A stretch of 64,000 nt of DNA from Miltoncostaea sp963823515 (GCA_963823515.1 CAWGMB010000008.1:1-64000); one strand, 5' to 3'. Shown: positions 37,006 to 46,345, counted from the first letter of the stretch. A program made the numbers and translations. Notes: generated by a model not told the origin, from the letters alone.

Positions 37006-37638
37006 GTGGACGATCCCGTGAGCGCCCCCGAACAGACCCCCGAGGACGAGCCCCGCTGGGACCGGCGGCGCACGATCGGCGCGATCACGGGCGGGGCGAT
37101 CGTGCTGTTCGTCGTGGTGCTCCTGGTGGTGGGCCTGGTGAACAAGGATCTGGGCACCTCGATCCAGGACGCCCTCGAGGAGGGTCGCCGCCCCGCCGCC
37201 CCCCAGATCAGCCTGCCGGTGCTCGCCGCGGGCGACGGCATCGGCCCGGTGGGCGCCGAGGTCTCGAGCGCGGACCTCCGCGGCAAGATCGTGGTGCTCA
37301 ACTTCTGGGCCTCGTGGTGCGATCCCTGCGAGCTCGAGGCGCCGGTCCTCGAGGAGGTGGCCGCCCGCTACCGCTCCTCGAAGGACGTGGTGGTGCTCGG
37401 GGTGGACGTGCAGGACCTGCGCGGGGAGGCCCTCCGCTTCGTGGAACGCAACGGCCTCACCTATCCCTCCCTTCGCGACGGCACCGACGATGCCCAGCGC
37501 GCGTACGAGGTGCCCGCGCTTCCCGAGACCTTCGTGATCGACCAGAAGGGGCTTGTCGCCCTCAAGCTGGCCGGTCAGCTCACCCAGACGGCCCAGCTCA
37601 CCAACGCGATCGAGCAGCTGCGCGGGGAGGCGCCGTGA
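37006..37638 (+). CDS. TlpA/ResA-type membrane thioredoxin
   Basis: The 210-residue protein has a TM anchor (GGAIVLFVVVLLVVGLV) and an outward-facing thioredoxin fold with NFWASWCDPCELEAPVL (Cys105, Cys108) and VPALPETFVIDQKGLVALK, with the cis-Pro. Such proteins reduce apocytochrome c thiols before heme attachment (CcmG/ResA role). It overlaps the ccmH gene by 4 nt, which supports that role. Confidence 0.9.
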   Translation: MDDPVSAPEQTPEDEPRWDRRRTIGAITGGAIVLFVVVLLVVGLVNKDLGTSIQDALEEGRRPAAPQISLPVLAAGDGIGPVGAEVSSADLRGKIVVLNFWASWCDPCELEAPVLEEVAARYRSSKDVVVLGVDVQDLRGEALRFVERNGLTYPSLRDGTDDAQRAYEVPALPETFVIDQKGLVALKLAGQLTQTAQLTNAIEQLRGEAP

Positions 37639-38075
37639 TCCGCCGCCTGGTGCTCGTCTGCCTGATCTGCCTGCTGGCGGCGCCCGCCCTCGCCTCGGCG
37701 CTCACCGTGCGCGATGTCGCCCGCGAGGTGCGCTGCCCCACCTGCAACACGCCCCTCGACGTCTCGAACGCCCCGGTCGCCCTCGACATGAAGGTCTACA
37801 TCCGGGAGCGCATCGACGCCGGCTGGTCCAAGCAGCGGATCATCGACGGCCTGGTCGACGAGTTCGGGACCCAGGTGCTCGCGACTCCCCCCAAGTCCGG
37901 CTTCGACCTGATCGCCTGGATCGTTCCGGCGCTCGCGGTGGCCCTGGGTCTCGCCGCCATCCCCGTGATCGCCCGCACCTGGGCCCGCCGGGCCCCGCCC
38001 GCCGCCGCCCCGGGGATCCAGATCACCGACGAGGAGCGCCGGCGCCTCGACGAGGAGCTGGGCCCGCCCGTCTGA
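37635..38075 (+). CDS. ccmH: Cytochrome c maturation protein CcmH/CycL
   Basis: The 146-residue protein has a signal-anchor, VAREVRCPTCNTPLDVSNAP with the redox pair Cys34/Cys37, MKVYIRERIDAGWSKQRIID and a C-terminal TM segment (LIAWIVPALAVALGLAAIPV). CcmH takes part in thiol handling and heme ligation. GTG 37635 overlaps the thioredoxin gene. Other ccm genes are not in the window. Confidence 0.92.
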   Translation: MIRRLVLVCLICLLAAPALASALTVRDVAREVRCPTCNTPLDVSNAPVALDMKVYIRERIDAGWSKQRIIDGLVDEFGTQVLATPPKSGFDLIAWIVPALAVALGLAAIPVIARTWARRAPPAAAPGIQITDEERRRLDEELGPPV

Positions 38076-38123
38076 CCGGTGACTTCACTTCGCCGCCCGC
38101 GTGACCGATATCCCACGTGAGCG

Positions 38124-40106
38124 ATGGCAGGAGGCCTTCGAGTGTCCGCACGGAAGCGGAGTGGGTGGAGCGTCGTCAGCCCCGGTCGGCTGGCGGAGAT
38201 CATCGAGCGGATGTCGCGCGAGCGACGACCCGATCGCGTGGCCCCGTCCGCTCTCGCCGCGGCGCTGGCCGCGACGGGTGCCCGTGGAGGGCGCCTCATC
38301 GGCCCGACTCCGTCCGGACGTCGCGGGCTGCTCGCCGTCGACGGCGACGAGGGCGAGGGCGCCGTGTGCATCTGCGTGGACCTCCCCGGCGAGCGCGAGG
38401 CGATCGGCCGCCTCGAGGTGTGGGGCGCGCCCGAGGAGGACGAGGCCGAGGCCGCGCTCCGGCTCGTGGCCGCCGTCTGCGCGCGCAGCCTGGAGAATCT
38501 CTGCATCGAGCGCGAGCGCGCCGACGACCGCAGCCGCGCACGGCGCCTCGGCGCGGCCGCGAACGCCGTGCGTCAGCACTCCGATCCGCGCGACGCCGTC
38601 GCCTGCGTCCTCTCGGAGGCTCGCGGCCTGGTCGGCGCCCCCGCAGCGCTGCTGCTGGCCGCCGGAGCGCCGACGCCCGAGGTGGCCGCCTACGACGGCA
38701 TCATGCCGCTGTCGGCCGAGGACCTCGCCGGCCTGATCCCGTCCGAGTGCCGCCAGGGCCTCTCCGAGGGCCGGCCGTGGCGCGGCGCGCTGACGCACGA
38801 CGGCCCGCTGCGCGCCCAGGGATTCGCCAGCGCGACGATCGTCGGCCTGGGCCCGCGCGCCGGTCTCGGCGTGCTGGTCGCCCTGAGCCACGACGCCCCC
38901 GCCGCCGACCGCGACCTGGAGGCCCTGGTCGAGCTCGCCGGGCACGCCGCCGGCGCCCTGACGATGTCGGTCCTCAAGCAGGAGGTCCGCGACCTCGGGG
39001 CCGTCGATCCGACGACCCGCTTCTACAACGCCCGCTACTTCACCAGCCGCCTCGATCAGGAGTGCGAGCGCGCGCTGCGCGCGGGCGTGCCCCTGAGCGT
39101 CGCCATCATGTCCCTCGACGGGCTGGCCGAGCTGCGGGCCGACGGCCGAGCGATGGCCGCCGAGAGCGCGGTGGAGGCCCTGTCGCGCCACGTGGCCGAG
39201 CGCCTGCGCACGATGGACGTCGGCTGCCGGGTCGGGCTGGACGAACTGGCCGCGATCCTCCCCGAGGTGGAGGGCCTCGACGCCCTGCGCGTGGGGGAGC
39301 GGATCCGCGCCTCGCTGCCCGCGGTGCCCGGTATCGACGGCAACTTCACCCTCTCGGTGGGCGTGGCGAGCTTTCCCTCCCAGGCAGGCCGCGCCGGGGC
39401 GCTCGCCGAGCACGCCCGCGCCGCACTGGAGTGGGCGCGCGGGCACGGGGGCGACCGCACCTTCCTCTTCCACTCCGACACCGCCGCCATCCTGCGCTCG
39501 CACGAGCGCGAGCAGGGGGCCGACGACGAGGCCGTGCTCACGACCGTCGCGGCGCTCGCCGCGTCGATCGACGCGCGCCACCCGAGCACCGTCTTCCACT
39601 CGGAGAACGTCGGGCGCGTCTCCGCCCTGATCGCCGCCGAGGTCGGCCTCCCGCTCGACCGCGTGGAGGATCTGCGCGTCGCCGGCCTGCTCCACGATGT
39701 CGGCAAGATCGGCGTCAGCGAGGACGTCGTCGTCGCCGCAGAGCCGCTGACGGCAGCCCAGGAGGAGGAGCTGCGCCGCCACCCGGAGATCGGTGAGCGG
39801 ATGCTCTCGGGCAGCCGCCTCGCCGCGATCGCCCCATGGGTGCTCCACCACCACGAGCGCTTCGACGGGGCCGGCTACCCGGCGGGCCTCGCCGGGGAGC
39901 AGATCCCGCTGGAGGCGCGCATCCTCGCCGTCGCAAACGAGTTCGACCGGCTCACGAGCGGGACGCCCTCGCGCTTCCCCGTGCCCGTGGCCGAGGCCAT
40001 GAACGATCTCGAGCGCCGCTCCGGCGCCGAGTTCGACCCCGTCGCCGTCGCCGCGCTGCGCGCCCTCGTGGGTCGTGGCACGGCGGACATCACCCGGTTG
40101 AGCTGA
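38124..40106 (+). CDS. GAF-like / degenerate GGDEF / HD-GYP signalling protein
   Basis: The 660-residue soluble protein has two GAF-like N-terminal regions (about residues 30-150 and 155-280), a GGDEF-type domain (VDPTTRFYNARYFTSRLDQE onward) whose signature is VGLDELAAILPE instead of GGDEF, and a C-terminal HD-GYP domain with HSENVGRV, LLHDVGKIG (HD at 524-525) and FDGAGYPAGL (GYP at 584-586). The cyclase domain is probably inactive or a GTP-binding sensor. The HD-GYP half should hydrolyse c-di-GMP. An HDOD-LuxR gene follows 13 nt later. Confidence 0.88.
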   Translation: MAGGLRVSARKRSGWSVVSPGRLAEIIERMSRERRPDRVAPSALAAALAATGARGGRLIGPTPSGRRGLLAVDGDEGEGAVCICVDLPGEREAIGRLEVWGAPEEDEAEAALRLVAAVCARSLENLCIERERADDRSRARRLGAAANAVRQHSDPRDAVACVLSEARGLVGAPAALLLAAGAPTPEVAAYDGIMPLSAEDLAGLIPSECRQGLSEGRPWRGALTHDGPLRAQGFASATIVGLGPRAGLGVLVALSHDAPAADRDLEALVELAGHAAGALTMSVLKQEVRDLGAVDPTTRFYNARYFTSRLDQECERALRAGVPLSVAIMSLDGLAELRADGRAMAAESAVEALSRHVAERLRTMDVGCRVGLDELAAILPEVEGLDALRVGERIRASLPAVPGIDGNFTLSVGVASFPSQAGRAGALAEHARAALEWARGHGGDRTFLFHSDTAAILRSHEREQGADDEAVLTTVAALAASIDARHPSTVFHSENVGRVSALIAAEVGLPLDRVEDLRVAGLLHDVGKIGVSEDVVVAAEPLTAAQEEELRRHPEIGERMLSGSRLAAIAPWVLHHHERFDGAGYPAGLAGEQIPLEARILAVANEFDRLTSGTPSRFPVPVAEAMNDLERRSGAEFDPVAVAALRALVGRGTADITRLS

Positions 40107-40119
40107 GGAGCCCCCCAAC

Positions 40120-41160
40120 GTGCCCACGTTCCCCGCATCCGCCATCGCCGACGCCTCGCCGGCCGCACCGACCGCCCGCGTCACGGCGCGCGTCGTCGCC
40201 GAGGCCGCCGAGCGCCTCGCCGCGCCGTCGCCCGTGGTGACCGGCGTGCTGCAGCTGCTCGACCAGGGCTCCGCGCCCGTCAGGCTCATCGCCGCGCGCG
40301 TCTCCCAGAGCCCCGAGATCGCCGTGCAGGTGCTGCGCCTGGGCAACTCGGCACTCTTCACCGACCCGGTCGACACCGTGGAGCGCGCGGTGGTGCGCAT
40401 CGGGGAGCGCACCCTGCGCGGCCTCCTGCTGGCCGTCTCGACCTACCGCCTCCTCGAGGGCGCGGTCGCCGGATACGGCTTCCCGCGCCTCTACCTGGTG
40501 CACCACAGCGGCGAGGTCGCCACCATGGCGCAGTCGCTGGCCCGCAAGGGCCCGTCCGCCTTCGTCTCCCAGGCGTACCTGGCCGGTCTGCTGCACGACC
40601 TCGGCAAGCCGATCCTCGCCACGGTGGCGGAGGAGCGGGGCGTCGAGCTCGACGGCGGCATCCACTCGATCGCCGAGGAGCGCGAGCTCTTCGGCACCGA
40701 TCACGCCAAGGTCGGCGCGTGGATCGCCCGCCGTTGGGGCCTGCCCGAGGACCTCTGCCTGGCCCTGGAGCGCCACCATGACGCCGACCCCCCCGGAGAG
40801 GCCGTGGCGCGCCCCGTGTGGCTCGCCGACATCGCGGTCCACGCCGCGGCGGGGGACTCCCACGCCATCGAGCGCCTGCCCGAGGCGGCCGCGGCCTGCG
40901 GCATGAGCTCCGACGCCCTCGAGATGGTGCTGATGGCGACTCCCGAGACCGACGGACCGCGCCGCCCGCCCGGGCTCACCGACCGCGAGGTGCAGGTGCT
41001 GCGGATGCTGGCGAGGGGATCGGCCGCCAAGCAGGTCGCGCTCGAGCTCGGCTGCTCGGCCTCGACGATCCACAACCACCTCCACCACATCTACGGCAAG
41101 CTCGAGGTCTCGGGCCAGGCCCAGGCGCTCCTGCTGGCGCGGGAGAAGGGCTGGGTCTGA
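40120..41160 (+). CDS. HDOD domain protein with a LuxR-type DNA-binding tail
   Basis: The 346-residue protein has an HDOD domain (LQLLDQGSAPVRLIAARVSQ, EIAVQVLRLGNSALF, LAGLLHDLGKPILATVAEE, HHDADPP) and a C-terminal LuxR helix-turn-helix (GLTDREVQVLRMLARGSAAK, ASTIHNHLHHIYGKLEVSGQ). HDOD plus LuxR suggests an output regulator responding to a signal sensed by the HDOD part. GAGGAG lies 9-10 nt before GTG 40120. It is co-transcribed with the HD-GYP gene, so a c-di-GMP-linked circuit is a fair inference. Confidence 0.88.
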   Translation: MPTFPASAIADASPAAPTARVTARVVAEAAERLAAPSPVVTGVLQLLDQGSAPVRLIAARVSQSPEIAVQVLRLGNSALFTDPVDTVERAVVRIGERTLRGLLLAVSTYRLLEGAVAGYGFPRLYLVHHSGEVATMAQSLARKGPSAFVSQAYLAGLLHDLGKPILATVAEERGVELDGGIHSIAEERELFGTDHAKVGAWIARRWGLPEDLCLALERHHDADPPGEAVARPVWLADIAVHAAAGDSHAIERLPEAAAACGMSSDALEMVLMATPETDGPRRPPGLTDREVQVLRMLARGSAAKQVALELGCSASTIHNHLHHIYGKLEVSGQAQALLLAREKGWV

Positions 41161-41211
41161 TCTGAGGAGCGGCCTCCGGCGGGCCGCGCCGCCGCCTGCT
41201 TGAGTGGGCTC

Positions 41212-42126
41212 ATGGCGCGCGACGTGCGGGTGGGGACGGCCTCCTGGACCGACCCCGAGTTCATCAAGGCCGGCTGGTATCCGCCCGACGTGAAGGGCGA
41301 CGCCGAGGGGCGCCTGCGCTACTACGCGGAGCGCTTCCCGATGGTGGAGGTGAACGCGACCTTCTACGCGCTGCCGAACATCGGGACCACCGAGGCGTGG
41401 GCCGAGCGCACGCCGCCCGGATTCCGCTTCCACGTGAAGGCCCACCAGGTGATCTCGGGCCACCCCTCCGAGCCCGGACGCCTGCCGCCGCCGCTGCGCG
41501 AGCTGCCCTACCAGCCCGATTCCCGGGGGCGCATCCGCAAGCCCAGCCGCGAGATGCGCGACGCGGTCATCGACTCGCTGCTCGAGGCGGTCGGTCCGCT
41601 CGGCGGCAAGCTCGGGGCGATCCTGCTCCAGCTCCCCCCGTACGTCGTGTCCGGGTCGGATCAGCGCCGGGAGCTCGCCCGGATCATCGACCGCCTGAAG
41701 CCGGCCCGCACCGCAGTCGAGTTCCGCCATCGCTCCTGGGCCGAGCCCGGCGAGCGTGAGGCCGCCGCCGAGCTCCTCGGCGAGCGCGACGCCGCCTGGG
41801 TCGTCGTCGACGCCCCGCGGATCGAGGCGAAGAACGTGATGCCGCCGATCGTGGAGGTCACCAGCCCGGCGCTCGCCTACCTGCGCCTGCACGGGCGCAA
41901 CAAGGACACCTGGAACACCGGCCGCACCGTGGCCGAGCGCTTCGACCACGTCTACTCCGACGAGGAGATGCAGGAGTGGATCGACCCGGTCCTCGACATG
42001 GCCGAGCGCGCCCAGGAGGTCGCGATCGTCTTCAACAACAACGCGAAGGATCACGCCCTGCGCAACGCGGCGCGGTTCGGGGAGATGCTTTCCGCTGCAT
42101 ACGGTGATGTTCCGCGGTCCCGCTAA
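41212..42126 (+). CDS. DUF72 (YecE-like) protein
   Basis: The 304-residue TIM-barrel-like protein has VRVGTASWTDPEFIKAGWYP, VEVNATFYALPNIGTTEAWA, FRFHVKAHQVISGHP, RTAVEFRHRSW, LAYLRLHGRN and IVFNNNAKDHALRNAARF, all typical of DUF72. Its biochemical role is not known. ATG 41212 is chosen because a TTGAGT box ends 6 nt before it. The ORF could also start at TTG 41200. Confidence 0.9.
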   Translation: MARDVRVGTASWTDPEFIKAGWYPPDVKGDAEGRLRYYAERFPMVEVNATFYALPNIGTTEAWAERTPPGFRFHVKAHQVISGHPSEPGRLPPPLRELPYQPDSRGRIRKPSREMRDAVIDSLLEAVGPLGGKLGAILLQLPPYVVSGSDQRRELARIIDRLKPARTAVEFRHRSWAEPGEREAAAELLGERDAAWVVVDAPRIEAKNVMPPIVEVTSPALAYLRLHGRNKDTWNTGRTVAERFDHVYSDEEMQEWIDPVLDMAERAQEVAIVFNNNAKDHALRNAARFGEMLSAAYGDVPRSR

Positions 42127-42322
42127 CCCCCGGGGCAGTTCTCCAGGCGCGTGCAAGAAGGCCCAAGAGGGGGCATCTCGGCGCACGGTTCCCCACGGAG
42201 TCCCCATGTCCGGCCAGGCCGACGGAAGTCGCGCCACGCAGGTCCGCCCGGCTCACTCGACCTCCTTGGTGGCCGAGCTCATTCGTGTCGGCCGAGTCGT
42301 CGCGCCGACCCCGGAGCGCGGC

Positions 42323-42328
42323 TAATCT
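42323..42328 (+). promoter_or_regulatory. -10 box TAATCT, leaderless type
   Basis: TAATCT ends 6 nt before ATG 42335. Confidence 0.6.
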
Positions 42329-42334
42329 CCCCCT

Positions 42335-42619
42335 ATGACCGAGCACCCCGCCAAGACCGCCTGGGACGCGATCGACGACCTGCTGGACGCCTACGACGGG
42401 GACATCCACATCGAGTGCGCGAGCAAGTGCGCCTGGTCGGGGCAGATCCGGCTCACCCTGACCGACCCCGAGGGCGCCCCGTCGCGAAGCATCACCTTCT
42501 ATTCGACCGGTGGGGCCGTTCCCGAGGACGTGGGCGAGCGGCTCCTCGCCGACGTCCAGGACTGGCTCTCCACGAGCGGCGTCCAGCCCCTGCCGTCCCC
42601 CCCGTGGATGGTGGACTGA
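42335..42619 (+). CDS. Small hypothetical acidic protein
   Basis: The 94-residue soluble protein has Cys in HIECASKCAWSGQIRLTLTD and a Trp in the C-terminal WLSTSGVQPLPSPPWMVD. No family recognised. The clear leaderless promoter and normal codon use argue that it is real. It is followed by a 760-nt gene-poor region. Confidence 0.6.
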   Translation: MTEHPAKTAWDAIDDLLDAYDGDIHIECASKCAWSGQIRLTLTDPEGAPSRSITFYSTGGAVPEDVGERLLADVQDWLSTSGVQPLPSPPWMVD

Positions 42620-43320
42620 GGGGCAGGGCGGGAAGCGACCGACGACGGGGAGGAGCCGGTGCGCTGGTCCAGTCGTCACGCTCCGGCCTCGGCCCGCAGA
42701 GGTCAACCCCGCGGTGCTCCACGCCGTGTTCCTGGCTGGTCCATCTCGGCGGTCAACGGAAACGCTGAAGCGGAGTTCCGACGAGGTTGGAGTCAACGAC
42801 CGCTGCGCGGTATCCCGGACCCCACGCCCTGCCGGCCGTGCGGGCCAAGTGCATGCTCTGGCGGGAGACGCCATGGTCATCAATCCGGCGGAAGGCAGCA
42901 GAGTGGAGATCGCCCTCCGGGGCGCGAGACGAGTCGTCGGACTGGAACCGCGCCCTGCGTCGGGGGGTGGGGTCGCCCCGTGGAAGACCTCGACCCGCCT
43001 GCACCCTGCCCACGTGGTCGGGCGGATTCGAATTCTCAACCGGGTCATGTCCAGAAACGACGGCTCGACCACGGACACGCTGGAAACGCGCCAGATCGGA
43101 TCCCAACGCGCTTCGCGGCGAGATGGGCGCCGGCCCTCGGGGACATGACGACCCGAGCCCCCGACGTCGTCGGGAGGGGTGGCCCGGCCGAGCCGCCACC
43201 CCTCCCAGGCTTGCGAGGACCCACCAACCTCGCGCTGCTGCGGCAAACCCACAGAAACTCTCACCCGGGGACGCAGGAGCGAGGCCGTTGGGCCCGACCG
43301 GCGGCTCCGGGCGCGGGAGC
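42620..43320. other. Gene-poor interval of about 700 nt
   Basis: This stretch is visibly less GC-saturated than its surroundings and its long frames on both strands have random-looking composition. I see no domain, RNA gene or repeat family member in it. It may be decayed DNA or an untranslated control region. It ends at a TTGACA element for the downstream gene. Confidence 0.4.
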
Positions 43321-43376
43321 TTGACAAAACCGCCGGGCGGGCGTTCTCTGATCCCTAGAGCGTACGGAGAGGACGG
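43321..43376 (+). promoter_or_regulatory. -35 TTGACA promoter and ribosome site of the vWA-like gene
   Basis: A perfect TTGACA (43321-43326) is followed 17 nt later by TTCTCT (43344-43349), a moderate -10. GGAGAGGA (43366-43373) is a strong ribosome site 10 nt before ATG 43384. This leadered promoter differs from the leaderless type common elsewhere in the window. Confidence 0.55.
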
Positions 43377-43383
43377 TCTTTTC

Positions 43384-44733
43384 ATGCAGGGCTGGCACGG
43401 TCGGCGACTCGGGGTTCTCGCGGTCGCGGCCGCCCTCGCTGGAGGGGCGCTCGGGATGGCTCCGGCCGCCCGGGCCGCAACCGCGCTCGACGTCGAGATC
43501 GCCGTCAACACGACCGGCTCGATGCAGCCCTCGATCGCCCAGGCCACCGCCAACGCGCGTTCCCTGGTCCGTGAGTTGCGCCGCATCGCGCCCGATCTCA
43601 GTGTCGCGATCGTCCAGTTCCGTGATGCGGGGGACACGCCCAAGTACGAGATCGTGCAGGCGATGACGAGAGACGCGGCGGCGATCGACGCGGCCCTGGG
43701 ACGGCTCTCGGCGGGCGGTGGAGGAGACACCCCCGAGGCCTACAACCTCGTCTTCCGCAACAGCTACGCGGACCCCTCGAACGCCCTCGGCTGGCGGGCG
43801 GCGTCGCGGAAGGTGGTAGTGGTGATCGGCGATGCCGAGCCTCACGGCGCGGGCTCGGCCGGCATCCCGGACTGCACCGACACATCGACCGACCCCGACT
43901 CCCTCAACACGGCGTCCGAGCTGGCGGGGATGCGCGCCGCCCGGCGCACCCTCCTGATGGTCCGCCAGGGAAGCAGCGCCCGGGCGTCTCTGGCCTGCTA
44001 TCGGGGCCTGTCGGCGCAGGCGTTCACCGGCGGCGGCGCGCTCGACGGCGACGACGGCCTGGTGGAGGCCGTCGACCTGCTCGTGGGCGGCGCCGTCGCC
44101 CGCCGCGTCGCGGTGAACGTGCGGGCCTTCGCCAACAACGTCCGCAACCTGCCCTCCTTCCAGCTCGGCCGGTCGCGCCTCGCGGGGCGGGGCATCGTGC
44201 TGCTTCGCAAGGACGGGCGCTCCGTCGTGCCGTGGAGGGCCCGCCCCCTGCGACTGACCGATCGCGACGACGTCCGCGACCGGCGGTACCCCCGCCACCG
44301 GGTCACCGTCCAGGTGATCAACGGCGAGTACCGGCAGTTCGCGGGCTCCGTGCGGACACGCCAGCTGCCGGTGTTCGCCAGGCAGGTCGGCAGCCGCTTC
44401 ACCATCCCGGGCCCCGTGCGGGTCCTGACGCTCCGCGTGCGCGTCATCCGGACGAACCTGCCCCGGCTCTGCCGCCGCGGCACCCGCGGCGTGATTCGTG
44501 TCATTGACTCGAGCGCACTGCTGAGCGGCGGTCGCAGCGACCAGACCTGGGACATCGTGGAGACGCGGTTCCCCCTTCGGGGCGGCCCCACGAGAGCCGC
44601 CGACGGCGGCCTCTCCTGCCGCACGCACAACCACGGTTGGACGAACGCCGACAACGCGAACACCCAGCCGCGCGGGGGTGGCCTGAGTCGCCGCGGCCAC
44701 TACGCCGTGGTGAGCCTGACCCCCCGCATCTAG
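43384..44733 (+). CDS. Secreted von Willebrand factor A-like protein with altered MIDAS
   Basis: The 449-residue protein has a signal peptide (residues 1-31, ending near AARAATA), then a vWA-type domain: DVEIAVNTTGSMQPSIAQAT, where the metal-site D-x-S/T-G-S has Asn42 in place of Asp, VAIVQFRDAGD, GGGGDTPEAYNLVFRN and KVVVVIGDAEPHG. The C-terminal half is beta-rich with no known family. It is probably extracellular or wall-associated. The function is unknown. Confidence 0.75.
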   Translation: MQGWHGRRLGVLAVAAALAGGALGMAPAARAATALDVEIAVNTTGSMQPSIAQATANARSLVRELRRIAPDLSVAIVQFRDAGDTPKYEIVQAMTRDAAAIDAALGRLSAGGGGDTPEAYNLVFRNSYADPSNALGWRAASRKVVVVIGDAEPHGAGSAGIPDCTDTSTDPDSLNTASELAGMRAARRTLLMVRQGSSARASLACYRGLSAQAFTGGGALDGDDGLVEAVDLLVGGAVARRVAVNVRAFANNVRNLPSFQLGRSRLAGRGIVLLRKDGRSVVPWRARPLRLTDRDDVRDRRYPRHRVTVQVINGEYRQFAGSVRTRQLPVFARQVGSRFTIPGPVRVLTLRVRVIRTNLPRLCRRGTRGVIRVIDSSALLSGGRSDQTWDIVETRFPLRGGPTRAADGGLSCRTHNHGWTNADNANTQPRGGGLSRRGHYAVVSLTPRI

Positions 44734-45130
44734 TCCTCCGGGGCGCGCGGCTTCGCGGACGCCGGGCGCCGGCTGGGGGCGGAACCGACCTGCTGGGCCG
44801 CGGGTTCAACGGGCGCCGCCGCCGCGGGCTGCGGTCTCCCGAGGGCGCCGGTGCGAGGCGTCTCCGATGTCGTTCCGGGCGGCTCGGAGAGCCGCGCGGT
44901 GCGCATGGAGGGCCCCGGGCAATGCTCGGGCCGCTCGCTGACCCAAGCGCCAGCCCATGCAGGTCATGGGAGCGGGCCGGCGCAGGCGGGCGGCTGGAGG
45001 CATGGCGCGCCGCCCAGAGAGGGCCTGAGGAAGAACCGCACGCGCGGATACTCGCGACGCGGGGTGCGATTTCCGGGCAGCACAACCTCAGCGCGTCGCT
45101 GAGGCTTCGGGTGCGCCGACCGTCGCCGAG
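44734..45130. other. Interval with no supported gene
   Basis: About 400 nt follow the vWA-like gene. No frame shows a domain or start signal. It leads directly into palindromic repeat copy C. Confidence 0.4.
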
Positions 45131-45297
45131 GACTCAGCCTGAATCAGTCGATCTCGCGGCGCGGGGAACGAAAGCGCTCACGTGATGCGTGATTCGGGGC
45201 ACTCCGAGGGGTCACCCTGCGGGTGCGGCCCCGAATCCCGCCTCACGCGGCGCTTTCGTCCCCCGCATCCACCATCTACGACGGATTCAGGCTCAGA
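45131..45297. repeat. ~160-bp imperfect palindromic element, copy C
   Basis: The outer arms 45133-45145 and 45284-45296 pair with one mismatch. The middle arms ACGAAAGCGC (45168-45177) and GCGCTTTCGT (45250-45259) pair perfectly and are extended by GCGGGG/CCCCGC. The inner arms 45191-45199 and 45229-45237 are a perfect 9 bp. The right end shares CATCCACNATCT and CGACGGATTCAGGC with copies A and B. It ends 7 nt from the stop of the minus-strand gene at 45304. Confidence 0.85.
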
Positions 45298-45303
45298 CAG
45301 CCC

Positions 45304-45564
45304 CTACCGGCGGACGGACGGCCGGCGCGGCGCCAGGCCCACCGCCCGGCGTGCGGCCGGGACGTAGGCGACCGTGAGCCGCGACGCCCCCGCGAACGCC
45401 AGCGCCACCACCCCGACGACCACCGCCAGCACCCCGGGCGAGGGCGGGTGGCCGGCGACCGCGGCGAAGGCCGATCCGCCGAGGGCCAGGAGCGCACCGG
45501 CGATCCCGGCGGCGAGCACGATGCTGATCGTCAGGCGTCGCTCCAGGCTTCCGCGGGGGGCCAT
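45304..45564 (-). CDS. Small two-TM membrane protein
   Basis: The 86-residue protein has two hydrophobic segments (ISIVLAAGIAGALLALGGSA and GVLAVVVGVVALAFAGASRL) and a basic tail. No family recognised. TACCGT 6 nt before its ATG supports it. Its stop abuts repeat copy C. Confidence 0.6.
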   Translation of the reverse strand: MAPRGSLERRLTISIVLAAGIAGALLALGGSAFAAVAGHPPSPGVLAVVVGVVALAFAGASRLTVAYVPAARRAVGLAPRRPSVRR

Positions 45565-45570
45565 GCGCGG

Positions 45571-45576
45571 ACGGTA
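45571..45576 (-). promoter_or_regulatory. -10 box TACCGT (minus strand), leaderless type
   Basis: The box lies exactly 6 nt before the ATG at 45564 on the minus strand. Confidence 0.55.
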
Positions 45577-45886
45577 GCGACCTCGTGTCACACCGCGGGC
45601 GCCCGGGGAGCAGCCAGCGCGCCCTGTCGCCTGTGCGGGTTCTCGTGCGGGCGGGCGCCGCGGGCCGATCCAGGCTTCGAGATCGAGATCCGCGTCGCGT
45701 GCGGCGTCCACGATCCGGGCCTGCGCGCGTCCCACCGGATTCCGCCTCTCGCCTCGCCTCCTCTCCCCGCCGAGGCTCCTCCCGGCCCGGTCTCGCCCGT
45801 CAGGGCAGTGACGTCGCGGGGTTCCCGCGGTCCGCGCTCCGGGCCCCCCCGAAGCATGCGCCGCCGGCCGGCGCGAGGATCGGGAA
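45577..45886. other. Interval with no supported gene
   Basis: About 310 nt between divergent membrane protein genes. No domain or RNA gene seen. It presumably holds promoters for both sides; only the minus-strand -10 just outside it was recognised. Confidence 0.4.
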
Positions 45887-46345
45887 ATGAGCGGACATCC
45901 CGCCCATGTGGTCAGTCCCGAGGGTTTCACCGATAGGGTCGCCCGGGCGGCGCTCGCGGCCGTGCCGCTCGTGGTGGGTCTCGGCGTGGTGGCGATGATC
46001 GTGTCGCCGGAGGTCTTCGCAGAGACTGAGTCGGCCACGGGGGAGACGCCCTGGGGCGGGGCGATCTTCGGCCTGGCGACGTTCCTCGCCTTCACGGCCC
46101 TGCCCCTCGGGCTCTTCTCCTGGGCGCTGCGCGCGGGCCGCCGGCGCGGGCTCGTGCTGACGGCGATCGGCGCGCCGTTCCTGGCGCTCGCCTTCGGGGT
46201 GATCCCCCTGGCGGGCGCCCTGATCGGGGGCTGGGAGGGCGTGTCGCCCCTGGCCGTGCTGGTCGGGGCGGGGTGCGCCGTCCTCAATGGCTTCGTGCTC
46301 GCGGCGGCGCTCAGGCAGCTGAACGTGGCGTCCGGGGACGGCTGA
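45887..46345 (+). CDS. Four-TM hypothetical membrane protein
   Basis: The 152-residue protein has four hydrophobic segments (ALAAVPLVVGLGVVAMIV, AIFGLATFLAFTALPLGLFS, GLVLTAIGAPFLALAFGVIP and PLAVLVGAGCAVLNGFVLAA). No family recognised. It starts at ATG 45887, with no clear -10 or ribosome site seen. Confidence 0.6.
   Translation: MSGHPAHVVSPEGFTDRVARAALAAVPLVVGLGVVAMIVSPEVFAETESATGETPWGGAIFGLATFLAFTALPLGLFSWALRAGRRRGLVLTAIGAPFLALAFGVIPLAGALIGGWEGVSPLAVLVGAGCAVLNGFVLAAALRQLNVASGDG

Noticed and set aside
42620..43383. Possible gene or pseudogene in the gene-poor interval
   Set aside because: None of the frames shows a recognisable motif or start signal. I could not support any call.
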